Source: Takakia lepidozioides (Eukaryota; Streptophyta; Takakiopsida; Takakiales; Takakiaceae). Taken from it: 64,000 nucleotides of DNA. The notes under the pieces are model-generated. The model was not told where the DNA came from. It made no database searches and saw only the letters and a list, made by a program, of their open reading frames with translations. The translations under genes and the position numbers were made by a program. Below, piece after piece: positions 10,891 through 22,674 of the stretch. Numbering within the stretch: position 1 is the first letter of the stretch; each line of letters begins with the position of its first letter. The DNA is taken from positions 23,932,001-23,996,000 of the forward strand of contig CM060734.1 in NCBI GenBank assembly GCA_030704615.1. Direction: 5' to 3'.

Positions 10891-11149
10891 GTATAATCTA
10901 TAGGGGGATGGTTTTCGGTGCTAAAACTGTATACATGAATGTGGCTGTGGCTTGGATGTAAAGTAGTGATGTTGTGATCTACTTAGTGATGGTAGTTGCA
11001 CTTATTCACTTTGCAGCAAGATTCCTATCTTCTAGCCTAGCCCGCTTTACCCTTAGAGGAGGGAGGCATATTTTAGGGTCAAAAAAATAAGCTTTACAAT
11101 CCATGGATCAGCTCACAACATCAAACAGGATGAATCAGTAATAATGCTC

Positions 11150-11570
11150 TGGAAGTCATGAAAATGGATGAAAATTAATGGATGAAGAAGTGTTGGGAAA
11201 CGAATGCAGGGAGATGAATAATCCTGGGCAAGAGGATGAATGAAGATTCCAATGCAAGTGGAGACGAAAGATGAAGAAAGAGAGGTAAGAAAACTAGTGA
11301 CACGTGGGCAAAATGGATGAAATGTGTGGATGAATAAGGCCTGGATAAGAATGGAGTGGATGAAGAAAAAGTGGACGAGGCGTAATGTGAGTTATGCACT
11401 GATAAATCACGGATGAATAATGCCATATCGGAGTGGATACGGATGGATGTGATGTGTGGATGAATAGCGTGTGTGGCTGGGTGGCATTGACGGATGAATA
11501 TAGATGGAGAAAAGATAGATGAATAGAGGATGGATGAAGAAGGACGTGAAAAGGAGAGAGAAGGAGAAAG
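11150..11570. repeat. GGATGAAT-rich simple repeat upstream of XPO7
   Basis: More than a dozen irregularly spaced GGATGAA(T/G) motifs cover this stretch, which ends about 100 bp before the XPO7 start codon. It overlaps where the promoter or 5' leader of XPO7 should be. No TATA box is evident. Confidence 0.6.
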
Positions 11571-11664
11571 AGCGGGGAAAGGGAGAGAGAAACCCTAAAG
11601 CAGAGCGCAGGGTCTTTGCTCTCACGGGGCTTCATGTTCGCCATTGCCCTGCACCATCTTGTCC

Positions 11665-14600
11665 ATGGAGAGCTTGGCACAGCTGAGCGTGTTATGCGAG
11701 AGGTTATATACCTCCCAGGATCCAGCGGAAAGAGCGCACGCTGAGACTACGTTAGCTTGTTTTTCTCTAAATACAGAGTACATATCGCAGTGCCAGTACA
11801 TTCTTGACAATTCCTCTTCCCCCTACACGCAGCTGCTAGCGAGCTCCAGCCTCGTGAAGCAGGTAACAGAACACACGCTTTCGTTTCAGCTGCGGTTGGA
11901 TATCAGAAACTATTTAGTGAGATATTTGGCGTCCAAGGGGCAGGAATTGCAGTCATTTGTGACGACATCCCTCATTCAACTGCTGTGTCGCATAACCAAG
12001 CTGGGATGGTACGACGACGATGGATTCCGGGACATTGTCAAGGAAGCCATGAAGTTTTTGACGCAGGCCACGGTCGAGCATTTTCTGATTGGCTTGAAGA
12101 TCCTCAACCAGCTGGTTGCGGAAATGAATCAAGCCAACCCAGGGCTATCCCAAACACATCATCGGAAAACAGCATGCTCTTTCAGGGACCTTGCGCTCTT
12201 TCAGATATTCCAGATTTCGCTCACTTCTCTCCAACAACTACAAATCGACACGGCCGATGAACGGCTGCGGGAGCAAGCAATTACTTTGGCGCTCAAGTGT
12301 CTGTCCTTCGATTTTGTGGGGACATCACTAGATGAAAGCTCTGAGGACCTTGGGACAATTCAGATACCTTCGTCTTGGCGGGCAGTCTTGGAAGACACCT
12401 CCACAATGCAACTGTTCTTCGACTACTATGCTTCCACAAAGCCCCCCCTGTCCAATGAAGCGCTGGAGTGCCTTGTTCGATTGGCTTCGGTCCGCAGGTC
12501 GCTTTTTCCGGGGGAGACAGAGCGGTCCAAGTTCTTGTCTCACTTGATGAGTGGCACACGGGAGATACTGCGGACTCAGCAGGGGCTTTCAGAGCATGAA
12601 AATTATCATGAATACTGCCGGCTTCTTGGTCGCCTTAAAACAAACTACCAGCTCTCTGAGCTCGTGAGTGTTGAAAATTATGGTGATTGGATTAGACTGG
12701 TGGCAGAGTTCACCATTCAGTCTCTGCAGTCATGGCAGTGGGCCAGTGGTAGCGTTTACTATCTGCTTGGCTTATGGTCCCGACTAGTGTCATCTGTGCC
12801 CTATTTGAAGAGTGATTCCCCCAGCCTCCTTGACAGCTATGTTCCCAAAATAACTGAAACTTACATTACCTCCAGGCTCGACTCTGTACAGGCAGTGCTA
12901 CAGAACAACATTGCGGAAGATCCTCTGGACAATGAGGAACATCTGCAGGATCAACTGGACAGCCTACCTTATCTCTGTCGATTTCAGTACGACAAGACTA
13001 GCACTTACATTATTACCCTTCTGGAGCCCATTTTGCAGGTATAGCTTACCCTATACAAACAACCATCGCATTTTACTTTCAAAACCTCCTGTGATGTGTT
13101 CTTCAAGTTCCATAGTGATATTCTAGTGGGAAATAGAGCCTTCTTTTCGCAATGGCATCCGCACGGGGTTTCTCAGCTGGTAATGGACACAGCCCACCCA
13201 GGAGCCTCTTATGGCAATGGCGATTGGCTGGACCGCATGGGGTTTGATGGCTGAGTGTGTATGCCATCTGTGCTCCTGCAGCCAGGTGCCCTGCATCAAT
13301 GCCTGTCTGAAAAACCATCCATGCGGTCTGTGAATCGCCGTTGCCAAATGGAAGCTCCTTGAATCTTTGCTGTCAATGCTTGTTGGCCAGTGATGATTTG
13401 GCTGAAAACCAATTGCCAATGGATATTCGTTTGCGTAACCTGCCACCTAAATTGGTGGGTGCCTGTATTTATTCGCTCGTATTGTGCATCCATGCCTGCA
13501 GGCGTACACAGAAAGTGCAAGACTGCAAACAGGTGTAGACAGCACGCAGTTGCAGGCTATGGAGGGGCAGCTTACGTGGTTGGTGCATATCATAGGCGCC
13601 ATTATTAGGGGAAGGCAAAGCTCGAGCAGCAGTACAGAGCCTCAAGAGGTGATTGATGGAGAACTGGCAGCTCGTGTTTTCCAACTAATTCAAGTCACTG
13701 ACACAGGGTCCCATGTCCAACGCCATCTTCATAGTAGCAAGCAGAGGCTGGACCTGGCAATCCTCTCCTTCTTTCAAAACTTCCGAAGGGTTTATGTGGG
13801 TGACCAGGCCATGCACTCCAGCAAGCAGCTGTATTCCCGGTTGAATGAGCTGCTCGGCCTTCAAGATCATCTCATGGTGTTGAATGTGATTGTGGGCAAG
13901 ATTGCTACTAATCTCAAATGCTATGCTCAGAGTGAGGAAGTCATTGAGCAAACTCTGAATCTCTTCCAGGAGCTTGCAGCAGGGTATATGAGTGGCAAGT
14001 TGCTACTGAAGCTTGATGCAGTAAACTACATACTGGAGCATCATACAAGGGAGCATTTTCCTTTCCTGGATGAATATAACAACTCTCGAAACCGGACCAT
14101 ATTCTACTTCACCCTTGGTCGGTTGCTGTTCATGGAGGATAGTTCTGCAAAGTTCAAGGCATTCATCGCCTCATTGCAACAGGTTTTCGCGTCTCTGGAA
14201 GTCACCCCCGAACAAGCTTTTCGATCTGATGGAATCAAGTATGGCGACTCATTGTTCTGATGCGTGATCTGAGGGGCATAGCTATGGGCACCACGTAAGC
14301 CGAAGGACATATGGGCTTCTGTTTGAATGGCTTTATATCCTGCTCCCAAGATCAACATACAAGGCTGTTAAGAGCTGTGGAGCAATGGACAGACACCCCT
14401 AGAGGTACCACCCACATACCTTGTATAGAAGTTTTGTAGCACGAGTTATTGTGATCAACAAGACACAAAGGCTGACATTTGATTTCCTATTCCCTCACTC
14501 GCATACACCCGACTCAATGGGCATCTCGGACGCTTTTTTCGGTGAGGTCAGCAAACTGATCGTTGCATATGGTTCTCGGATCTTGTCCCTCCCCACTCCT

Positions 14601-15369
14601 GCTGATCCTTACACCTACAAATATAAGGGCATCTGGGTGGCATTACAAATCCTGACAAGAGCACTGGCAGGTAATTATGTCCACTTTGGTGTCTTTGAGC
14701 TCTATGGGGGATCAGTCATGCGTGCTAGCTGACGCCCTTGACATGGCTCTCAAGATGTCGCTTGCTATCCCACTGGCAAGTATCATGGCCTTTCGAAAGC
14801 TTGCAAGGGCTTACTTTGCGCTGCTGGAGGTCCTTTGCCACAATCACACCACGGTCATTGTAAATCATGATACAGCCACTTTCACCCACCTTGTTGGCTC
14901 CCTGGAGACAGGTGTGAAATGCTTGGATGTGAGCATTTCATCCCAGTGCGCATCTGTCTCTGCTAGTGTTAACCTGGCTGCATTTTACTTCAACAACATT
15001 ACCATGGAAGACACCCCAGAACTTAACTGTGCGCAGCTGCCCTCAAAATGGCCCGTCACATTGCCGAGGCACCCAACCAACCTTTTTCCTGAGATACTGA
15101 AGTCTTTGTTTGAGATTGTCTTGTTTGAGGATTGCTCCAATCAATGGAGTCTAAGCCGGCCTATGCTATCCCTCATTCTCATCAATGAGCAGATCTTCAA
15201 TGGCTTGAAGGCTCAGATTCTGTCCACTCAACCACCTGACCAGCAGCGCAGGCTGGTGGGTTGTTTCGATAAATTAATGGCTGATGTCACACGTACTCTG
15301 GAGCCCAAGAACAGGGACAAATTCACACAAAACTTGACCTTATTCAGGCATGATTTCAGGGCTAAGTAG
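11665..15369 (+). CDS. XPO7: Exportin-7 (RanBP16-like nuclear transport receptor), frame-disrupted
   Basis: Plant-type exportin-7, an importin-beta family HEAT-repeat receptor of about 1050 residues that works with Ran-GTP at the nuclear pore. Exon 1 (11665-13038, 458 codons) runs from MESLAQLSVLCERLYTSQD to YIITLLEPILQ. The ATG at 11665 fits the family start better than the in-frame ATG at 11644. Intron 1 is 13039-13501, and exon 2 opens with AYTESARLQTG. Conserved blocks follow (GDQAMHSSKQLY, LNVIVGKIATNLKCY, MRDLRGIAM, RRTYGLLFEWLY, KTQRLTFD, SKLIVAYGSRIL) to the exact family C-terminus FTQNLTLFRHDFRAK and TAG at 15367. From about 14240 on, neighbouring blocks lie in different frames (near 14243, 14298, 14340-14400, 14707, 15035 and 15065), although homology is continuous. 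Confidence 0.9.
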
Positions 15370-16900
15370 CAAATTCCCAACAACGAAGGAAAATTTTGAG
15401 CATAAGTTTACAACGCGTGGAGTTGCTGTCTTTCAACCAGCCTTGATGAGAAAGGAGAGAGAGAAGGGATGGGAGAGGGCAATTAGGCCTGAATTGGTAG
15501 GGATAAAATGGGCAATTTTTTTTATAATGGTGTCAATCCATTCACAATGGGCCCCCTGCCCTTCTCTCCTGCTCTTCTCCAGCACCTTCTATGCTGCCTA
15601 TTTTGCTCTCACCTTCTTATTCTCCCTATGCTCCTCTCTGGCTGGTCCACTTTACTTGGGATGACCCCTTGTCGGCTCTTCTTTTGGCCAATTCAATTCT
15701 GCTAACTGTCTGTGATCCCCATGATTCTCTTTCCACCTTTCTTGTCTTTCTGTCAATCCAACCCTTTTTTTCCTGTAGTCTCCTCTCTTCTCTGCGTTAT
15801 CCAAACTGGGCGGGCGAAGCATCGGCATGTACTTCTACATTAAGAGCAGTTCAATGGGCGTCTCCCTTCCTCTCTCTTGTGCGGGTCAGCATCACAAGAC
15901 CAACAATATTAGTTCTATGTCACAACTTGGCTGCCAGTGTGCAGATGGCACGATGTGGTCCCTGTCAGTGGCAGCTCTTCTTATTCACACTGTCTATACA
16001 CAGTTGCCTTGGCAATTTCAAACTGGCTAAAGCGATTCCGTCAAGAATGTCAGATACAATGCCAAGGCTGTGTAAGGAATAGTCTGTGGAGTGAGGTGAG
16101 AATTTCAACTGTAACACTGTACATCCGTGTGAAGTAGGTGCTGGTCCGAGGGCTTAAACGCTTGTGTCTCTCTCCCTCTGACTCAATGGTGGGCAAATGG
16201 TCTGCATTGTGTGGTGTGTTCAGAGTCAAGGCCTGCGTCAAACTTTCCTTGGGTGCCTACGGTCTGGTTTCTGAAGCCTCAAGTGTCTCTGGTGTGATGT
16301 CAGCCACAGCGCAGAGTACCCCCACTGGGCATGGAAACAGGAGGACCTCCATGAGAGAGTTCATTGTTTTCAAGGAAAGGAAAGGAAATGAATGCAACGT
16401 CCATGGAAGCAAATCAGTATACCACATCAAAGATCTGCAGATCGAGTTAATAACGGGTGATCATTACGCTGTGAAGGATAAACAAATGAGTAACACTCTA
16501 AAAGACAAAATCAGGGAATGCAGTGGCAGGAATGTGAGATCAACATGCAGGCTTCGCGGTTTCTCCTCTCAATACGTAGCCTGTCATGAATTACATCACA
16601 TTGTACCCAAATTATGCATCCTACATCCTGGTCTGTCCACTTAAAACTGGACACCCTTGGGGCTATAAGAAAGTCATGTCAATCAGTTGTGCTTAAGCCT
16701 GTGAAGCCTCATTGCATCCTATGCCCTAATTTTCCTTTTTCATCCTTTAGCCGTATTCATCCATCCCTGTATTTTTTCGGCGATTATATTATACCGTTAG
16801 CGTCCGTTACTAATCATGATATAGCTAGGGTTAACTAATCGCTGGCTCGACCTGAGCCGCTCGTTTAATCAAGGGTATAGATGAGGCGCCGCGTAGCGGG
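15370..16900. other. 3' flank of XPO7, no gene recognised
   Basis: Pyrimidine-rich sequence follows the XPO7 stop, then about 1 kb with no recognisable frame. I see no transposon domain, tandem repeat or RNA gene. Confidence 0.4.
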
Positions 16901-16924
16901 CCTCTAGCGCCTCACCACGCGGCA

Positions 16925-16968
16925 GGTCATGGCCCTCCTAGGGTTCCCTATATAAGCGACGCATGACC
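16925..16968 (+). promoter_or_regulatory. TATA-box promoter with flanking inverted heptamers
   Basis: TATATAAG at 16949-16956 is framed by GGTCATG (16925-16931) and its exact reverse complement CATGACC (16962-16968). Just upstream the sequence is GC-rich (GGCGCCGCGTAGCGGG, then GCGCCTCACCACGCGGC). The layout suggests a plant promoter driving transcription rightward toward the ORF at 17330; it may be the start of an unidentified mobile element. Confidence 0.5.
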
Positions 16969-17329
16969 AAGAGTTCGGGGTCTTTGTGTTGAAGTGTATT
17001 TCACGGCTTCTGTGCATGTCAGATTGTGTCAGTTGCTACGCGTTGGTCTCCTATTGCGCATTCGCCCGCTCTTCTTGCTTTGCCCCTTGCATTAACCTGC
17101 TCACCTAAGAGGAACGGAGCATATCCTCTTGAGCTCAAATTGTGGTAGAGTGCTTCCGGGTAGCGCGTAGAAATTTCTTTCCGCTAATCTCTGATACGCC
17201 TTACTTATGCGCCCATTTTTGTGCTAAGCAGCTCCTCTTTAGGGATGGCGGCCCGCCACCCTGCTACAGTTTTGCTCTTTGTCGTGTTTTGTTCTTGCTC
17301 ACTCACTAATCCTGTTTGTGCTCTGTGTC

Positions 17330-17842
17330 ATGGTTTCTGCATCGGTCTCTAGGTGTGCCTTGAGTCGTGAAGGAGAGTGTGTTTGCGTGAGTCTTGACAT
17401 TTCCTTGATGTTGCATTCTGATTTGGCGCAGCCTGACATTGTTGCTTCCGCTGCTCCTGCTGTTGTTGATCCCAGCACTAACCTAGAACAGCTAGTCGTT
17501 CGATTGTCTTCTCCTAACAATAATGACTATGGAGCAGTTCTAGAAGCTAAGAACAGGGCGTCACCAAGTGCAAGGTCGCCTAGCTCTTTAGACAGCTGTG
17601 ACCCTGACTACTATAACTTTGATAATTTTGTTGACCAGGGACCGGACTACGTTGATCTTAGACACACTGAGAGGGAGTTTGAGAGAGACATTGAAAGGTC
17701 TCAGGAATTTGATGAGTCTATGTGTGAGGTTCTTCCGACTGACTGCTTGTGGTTTGCTGCTATCGAAGAAGCTGTTTATGGTGATGCTCGACACCTTACC
17801 TCGTATGAGCAATCATCGGGGCCGGCATACTGCTCGCAATAG
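17330..17842 (+). CDS. Unknown acidic protein downstream of a TATA promoter
   Basis: From ATG at 17330 the frame codes about 170 residues. It opens with a Cys-containing segment (MVSASVSRCALS), has an Asp/Glu/Tyr-rich middle (DPDYYNFDNFVDQGPDY, then EREFERDIERSQEFDESMCE) and stops after GPAYCSQ. No domain is recognised. Its position ~380 bp after the TATA box and before LINE-like RT sequence suggests a leading ORF of a retroelement or a chimeric remnant, but this is inference. The frame itself is intact. Confidence 0.35.
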   Translation: MVSASVSRCALSREGECVCVSLDISLMLHSDLAQPDIVASAAPAVVDPSTNLEQLVVRLSSPNNNDYGAVLEAKNRASPSARSPSSLDSCDPDYYNFDNFVDQGPDYVDLRHTEREFERDIERSQEFDESMCEVLPTDCLWFAAIEEAVYGDARHLTSYEQSSGPAYCSQ

Positions 17843-18189
17843 CCCTCAAATTTTGAACAGACCTAAGGTCACTCCCTGTATACCATCAGTTGCAACACCC
17901 ACCACCGGAGAAGGGAAGTGGGTGATGTACATGGGAACACCACCCGAGGAGTAGGGCCATGGAACTTGGCCCAGGCCTAGCATAGTGGCCATTTTCTGAG
18001 TAAAAGCTAGCTGATCATCAGCTGCAGACAAGTCACCATTAGCAGCAAAGACGTCCGCCACCCACTGCCCCCTCCTCACAACTTACCATACACTTCATTG
18101 AATTCATATATTGTACCCAAAGTTGTGTCATTGTTAATGGATAGAAGTCCAACTTCTTTCACATAGACCAAGGTGTAGCTCAAGGATGT

Positions 18190-19170
18190 ACTCTCTCCCC
18201 TTTGCTCTTCAATGTTTTGATTCATTATGTTCGGGAAAATAGCTTGGTTGGTTAGAGTGCTGGTCTGTCACGCCAGAAGTTGTGGTCATCAATGAACTTC
18301 TCGAGGATGTCGAAAGTGAGGGATTTTGGGTTAAGGGTGGGTGATACCACCATAGCAGCCCTTATGTTTGCAGATGACTTCGCAGGCATAGGTGAGACTC
18401 CAACCAATGTCCATGAGTTGATTGATTGCGTGAAGACATACTTTGATCTTTGGGGGCTAGAGGCTAACGTCATGGTGGGGTCAGCTGCAATATATATGTC
18501 CAGCACCAGACATCCTAAGTTAATCGACTCTATATCCTCGAAACATGACCGCCTTGTCAAACCCGCTAAGTCCTGGCAGAAGAGAGTAGAAGAGATTCTC
18601 AAAGACCTGGATGTGGATCCGCAAGTCTTGACCCTGCTGGATAAATTTGACTTAGAGGTTGTAGTGTCCAAAACCATGTGTGTTGCCATGAAATTGTCTG
18701 ATGAAAATGAAGTTAGGCAGAGAACTTCCCTGAAGTTGTTTCTAGTCTGTGACATGGGATCGCATCATCTTGGATGGCCTCAAGGGTCTACCCACTCTCG
18801 GCAATAGACTGGAATTTAAACTCAGGGAAGGTAGCCTACTTTTGAACAACAAACAGAAGCAGAGAGGAAGGGGAGAGTGCAATTGCCCGTTGTGTGGGCA
18901 ACCTGAAGACAATATTCATTTTATTGTACACTGTCCGGGGTTCTCTCACAAGGAGACGTTGTCTTCAAATCTATAAAGGGAATTGTGCTTGTACCTATGT
19001 TCACCAACTTTGAAAGTCTTGAGGCTGAGCCAAAAGCCCAGGCCCTGGCATGGCATCCTAGTTTTTGGGCAAATCACACACAACAGATTGATGCTTTGTA
19101 TAGGATATCAGGAAAACCCGGATCAATTCTATGTATCAAGGTAAGTCGTCCTACCAACGTCAGCCCCTAA
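18190..19170 (+). pseudogene. LINE-like reverse transcriptase C-terminal fragment
   Basis: Several frames together read as the second half of a non-LTR retrotransposon RT. A degraded PLSPLLF-like segment comes first, then the active-site block ALMFADDFAGIGETPTNVHE (18355-18420). A thumb-like region and a Cys/His motif follow (CNCPLCGQPEDNIHFIVHCP, 18880-18940), as in the zinc-binding tail of plant LINE RTs. Frame changes at about 18750-18810 show it is broken. A short diverged copy of its 3' part recurs at 24650-24790. Confidence 0.75.
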
Positions 19171-19283
19171 CAGAGGTAGGTTCTGTCCCTTTGGTTTCCG
19201 CTCAAACTGGACGCGAGGTCAATGGTCACAAGGCTACGACAAACAACATCTTATGAATACATTCTCACTCTTCTTTTATTTTT

Positions 19284-19890
19284 CCCTTCAATAAAGAGAT
19301 GCAGAGAGGGAGGGCAAGGGGTTGGGCTCTGGGTTAGCTAGTTGGCTCACTGTTTTTCTGCTCTCTCCCTTCCCCACCCTTCTGCTCGCACTCCTGTTTT
19401 TTCCCTTTCCATGAACACATGTAGATAGGGAGGGATGAGGGTTGGGATGGAGGTGAGGGGGCTGGGAGCAGGGTTCTGCTCTCTCTCCCTTCCCCACCAT
19501 TCCATCTCTTACTCACCCTATTTTTTTCCTTCAATAAACAGATGCAGCGAGGGAGGGTAGAGGGTTGGGATGGAGGTTAAGGGTGTGTCTGCTGTTTTTC
19601 TGATTTCTCTCTTCCCCACCCTTCCTGCTGCCACTCTTCTTCTTTTTTTCCTTCCATAAACAGATGTAGATAGGGAGGGATGAGGGTTGGGATGGAGGTG
19701 AGGGCGCTTGGAGTATGATCCTGTTCTCTCTCCCTTCCCCACCCTTCCAACTCTCACTCCTTTTTTGTTTCCTTCAATAAACAAATGCACAGAGGGAGGG
19801 CAGGGGCTGGGGATGGAGGTAATCTAGTTTGGCAAAGGTTTTTATACTCTCTCCCTTCCCCACCCATGGGGACTCTGTCCCTCTCATTTT
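19284..19890. repeat. Tandem array, ~120-bp unit, five units
   Basis: Units start near 19284, 19402, 19527, 19650 and 19770 with CCTTCAATAAA or CCTTTCCAT, then AGATG, then GAGGGAGGG, and end in TCTCCCTTCCCCACCC. Units alternate between a TTCAATAA..GATGCA form and a TTCCAT..GATGTAGATAG form, so the true period is a dimer of about 245 bp. Confidence 0.8.
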
Positions 19891-20079
19891 TTACTTCGCC
19901 TGGTCAAACCGTAATTGGATAAACATATTCAGAAAGATGTTGAAATTGAATAGCGCTGGGTCTTAATTCAATTTGTCACTGCAAAGCAATCAAGTCTGAG
20001 GTGAAGGTAACCATGTCAACCCACTTTGGGTACATGTTTTGCGAGTTCAGTAGGACTAGAGCTGATGCACAATTTGTGT

Positions 20080-20660
20080 GGGTTGTTTTGTGCAGGGGAA
20101 GGGGAGTGAAGCAGCACCCAAGTACCCACAGCCCCCATACAATGCCAACCAACACCCACCATGGCACCCACCCCCTGCCGGATGGTCTCCACAACAGAGT
20201 GCACAATGGGGGCCCCCCCTGCTCCAAAGTCGTGGCGGTGGCTTCCTGATGCTGGCACGTCACAGTGGGGGCCTCCCACATCTCCGTACAGCCCTAACCC
20301 CACCTGCACACATGTGTCACCCCCCACGCATCATGACGCTGCTGCTCCGGAGCATGGGGGCAGGAAACGGTCATCAGACTTAAGGCGGGAACGACGACAT
20401 GCCATAATGCTGGCTGCGAAGGCAAGGAACATTGGCAGCGCGATTTGCATGGTCTTGCACTACGCTACCTGGATTCAAGCGTACATGACATTGACCAACA
20501 GTCACAGAGTGCCATGACCATGGTGATAGATCACATAAATGAAATGTACGAGTACACACCTATCCCTGCTCGTCGTGATTTTATAGTGAAGCAATGTGGG
20601 AAGATAATGAAAGGGGAAAGAGCGAAACTGAAAGATAGAGTTGCAAAGGTTGAAGGATGA
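20080..20660 (+). pseudogene. Frameshifted unknown ORF, Pro-rich then basic/helical
   Basis: Overlapping frames join into one protein-like reading. A Pro/Trp/Gln-rich segment (AAPKYPQPPYNANQHPPWHP) comes first, followed by a basic stretch (GGRKRSSDLRRERRHAIMLA). A helical Lys/Arg/Glu-rich end (YTPIPARRDFIVKQCGKIMK, then GERAKLKDRVAKVEG) is followed by a stop. At least two frame changes are needed to join them. No domain is recognised. The pattern resembles the accessory ORF of a DNA transposon, but nothing proves it. Confidence 0.3.
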
Positions 20661-21727
20661 AGATCGCGCATGCTTGAGTCACCAAGCCATCACGTTGGGG
20701 CCGGGCAGGAATTGCAGGCCAAGTAGCTCGTTTGGTAATCATTAACATCCTCTTTTCGTCCATCTTTTTTCATGGCAGGATGGAATGAAGAGTAGCTTGC
20801 ATGCTTCCCTTTTGTCCATTGTTTCTCAATTTATTGTTGTGTCATTTGCAATGCAATAGTTTCTGCTTTTTCTCCTGGCTTAACGTACTTACACTCTTTG
20901 TCGGTTGAGATTCAGAAAAAAATGAAAGCTTGCAGTCCGTCCCTGTCTGAACTCGGGGCGCAGCAAAAGACAGCTGGGATGGGGACCCCATCAGAGTCAG
21001 GTTTGACCTAGGTATGTTACGAAGTCCCCTTTTCGACAAATTCCCTTCTTGTCCGATTTGGAGGTCAGTGGGTCCCCCTCACATGGCACAGGAGGGGTGT
21101 TATACTGGAATCAGAATCTTACTATGCATTCAATCCCGAGCATTGGGCCTCCTCTTTTGGTTTGTAATAATAGTCATGGCTGTGTGTATGTGCAGGGAGC
21201 AGGGAACTCAATGGCAGCCTGCATTGCAGGGTAAGTGCAAGCTAGAGTGGCTCAAAAGCGGCATATGTGCCACTCCATGAGAGTCCATGGGCGGGCCTCG
21301 CGCGATCTGCGCCTGTTTCTATTGGTACAGAACAAAATCGAAATTTGAAAATCATAGCGCCAAAGGCATGGGGTTACCCATGAGTCATCGGGACTGTTCA
21401 ATAGAGACTTCCAACCTGTCCTCGCTAAGAGGTCATGACCGGGGCATGCGTCGGTGACTTTCTCTCCCGCCCTGCCGTGTCTTTGTACTTAGTTGATTTT
21501 CTGTCATGGCGAACCTGCTATCTTCTACCTGAGATCTGTGTAAGCTGGGCACGATTCGTGTAAGCTGGTTCAGATCGTACTGAAGCTTGTGAGCTTAGTG
21601 TAGCTTGTCAGCCTAATATAGATTAAGTAAGCGTTCAGTCCGTGCGATCAGTTTGAAAATGTCGACAGCGCCATGCAGCATTGTTACTGGGCAGACTAGA
21701 GAGATCAACAGTGAAAAAAGCGGGTAA
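20661..21727. other. Spacer, possible 5' region of the next ORF
   Basis: No coding domain is seen. At 21535-21580 GTAAGCTGG occurs twice about 25 bp apart. From ATG at 21659 a 22-codon frame runs to TAA at 21725-21727, immediately before and in the same frame as the ATG of the next ORF. Confidence 0.35.
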
Positions 21728-22674
21728 ATGAAGCTAGAGGGTGTTGCGAAGCAAGCTTCGCTCTATGTAGCACCGTTACACGCAACGCCTCCAACTCTAA
21801 TCTTTGATGAAAAACTTCAGTGTTCCGGAAGGCATTTGCTGATGCATAAGGGTGTAGCCCCTAGGAGACTCAAAATAGATAGAGACTGCAGTGAAGAAGA
21901 GGTGGCTAGACTATTTGGGCCGCTGCTCAACGAGAATGGTTACAGCTACTTGTTTAATCCATCAGATTCTGAACTTATTGCAAGAGTAGAGCGGATTTAT
22001 ATGATCGCACACCAACGCACTGGTGTTCCTGCTCATCATATGATAAACAAGGCCATCGCAAGAGGCATTGTTTGTGACAAGCTGAATGTCCAACAGGCAC
22101 ACGTTGCGAAGACTTCAAAGTGCCGAGGCCCTGGGGGGGAGAGATAAAAAGCACCATTGACTGTGTCGACATTTCAGACGAGGAAGCGCTCAGTGACCAA
22201 GAAGATCTCAGCAGGCCAAAGACGAAGGTAGGAGCAATGCGGCCGAGACAGTCTGGCAAAACGTACACAGAGGACGCCATTAAGGAGTGGCAAGGATACT
22301 TGACCATTTGCGAGGCGGAGGAGAAGCAATCACATGGGTTTCTTTCAGCCTTAGAAATGGAGAAGATAAAAGCCAGTAAGGATGCCGTGAAAGTTGATGC
22401 AGAAGCACAAGTTCGCAACGATTTATGTACATCAGCCATGTTGAAGTTGGATGAGCTCTCAATACAACATGAAGTCTTGACTGCAAAACACTTCGTCATC
22501 GTAAGCACAGGCACGGAGGATGACACAGCTGTGTCATCCGCAAACCTACAGGCTCTCCAACGCAAGGTGGATTCACAGAGATGCATCGTTGATCATTTCA
22601 CGAAGTTACTGGAGGAAAGGAAATCTCATGAGGAAGTTTCAATGTCTAAGTCTACGTTGGCTGAGGAAGCTTGA
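21728..22674 (+). pseudogene. Unknown two-part ORF, frameshifted at a G run
   Basis: The first part (21728-22147) codes ~139 residues including KIDRDCSEEEVARLFGPLLN and VERIYMIAHQRTGVPAHHM. The second (from about 22120) continues in another frame with an acidic stretch (CVDISDEEALSDQEDL) and a long helical region (AEEKQSHGFLSALEMEKIKA onward) to a TGA at 22672. The change falls at a run of Gs near 22132-22139, which suggests a slippage frameshift or a sequencing error. No known domain. The preceding 22 codons in frame, ended by TAA at 21725, may be the true N-terminus. It could be a host gene or a transposon accessory ORF. Confidence 0.35.

Noticed and set aside
18232-18292. tRNA-Asp(GUC)-like sequence: D-arm-like TAGCTTGGTTGGTTAGAGTG then an anticodon arm with CTGTCAC loop and CTGGT/GCCAG stem.
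   Set aside because: No T-arm or matching acceptor strand follows, and the sequence lies within LINE-like RT remnants. It may be a partial tRNA-derived insertion or chance.
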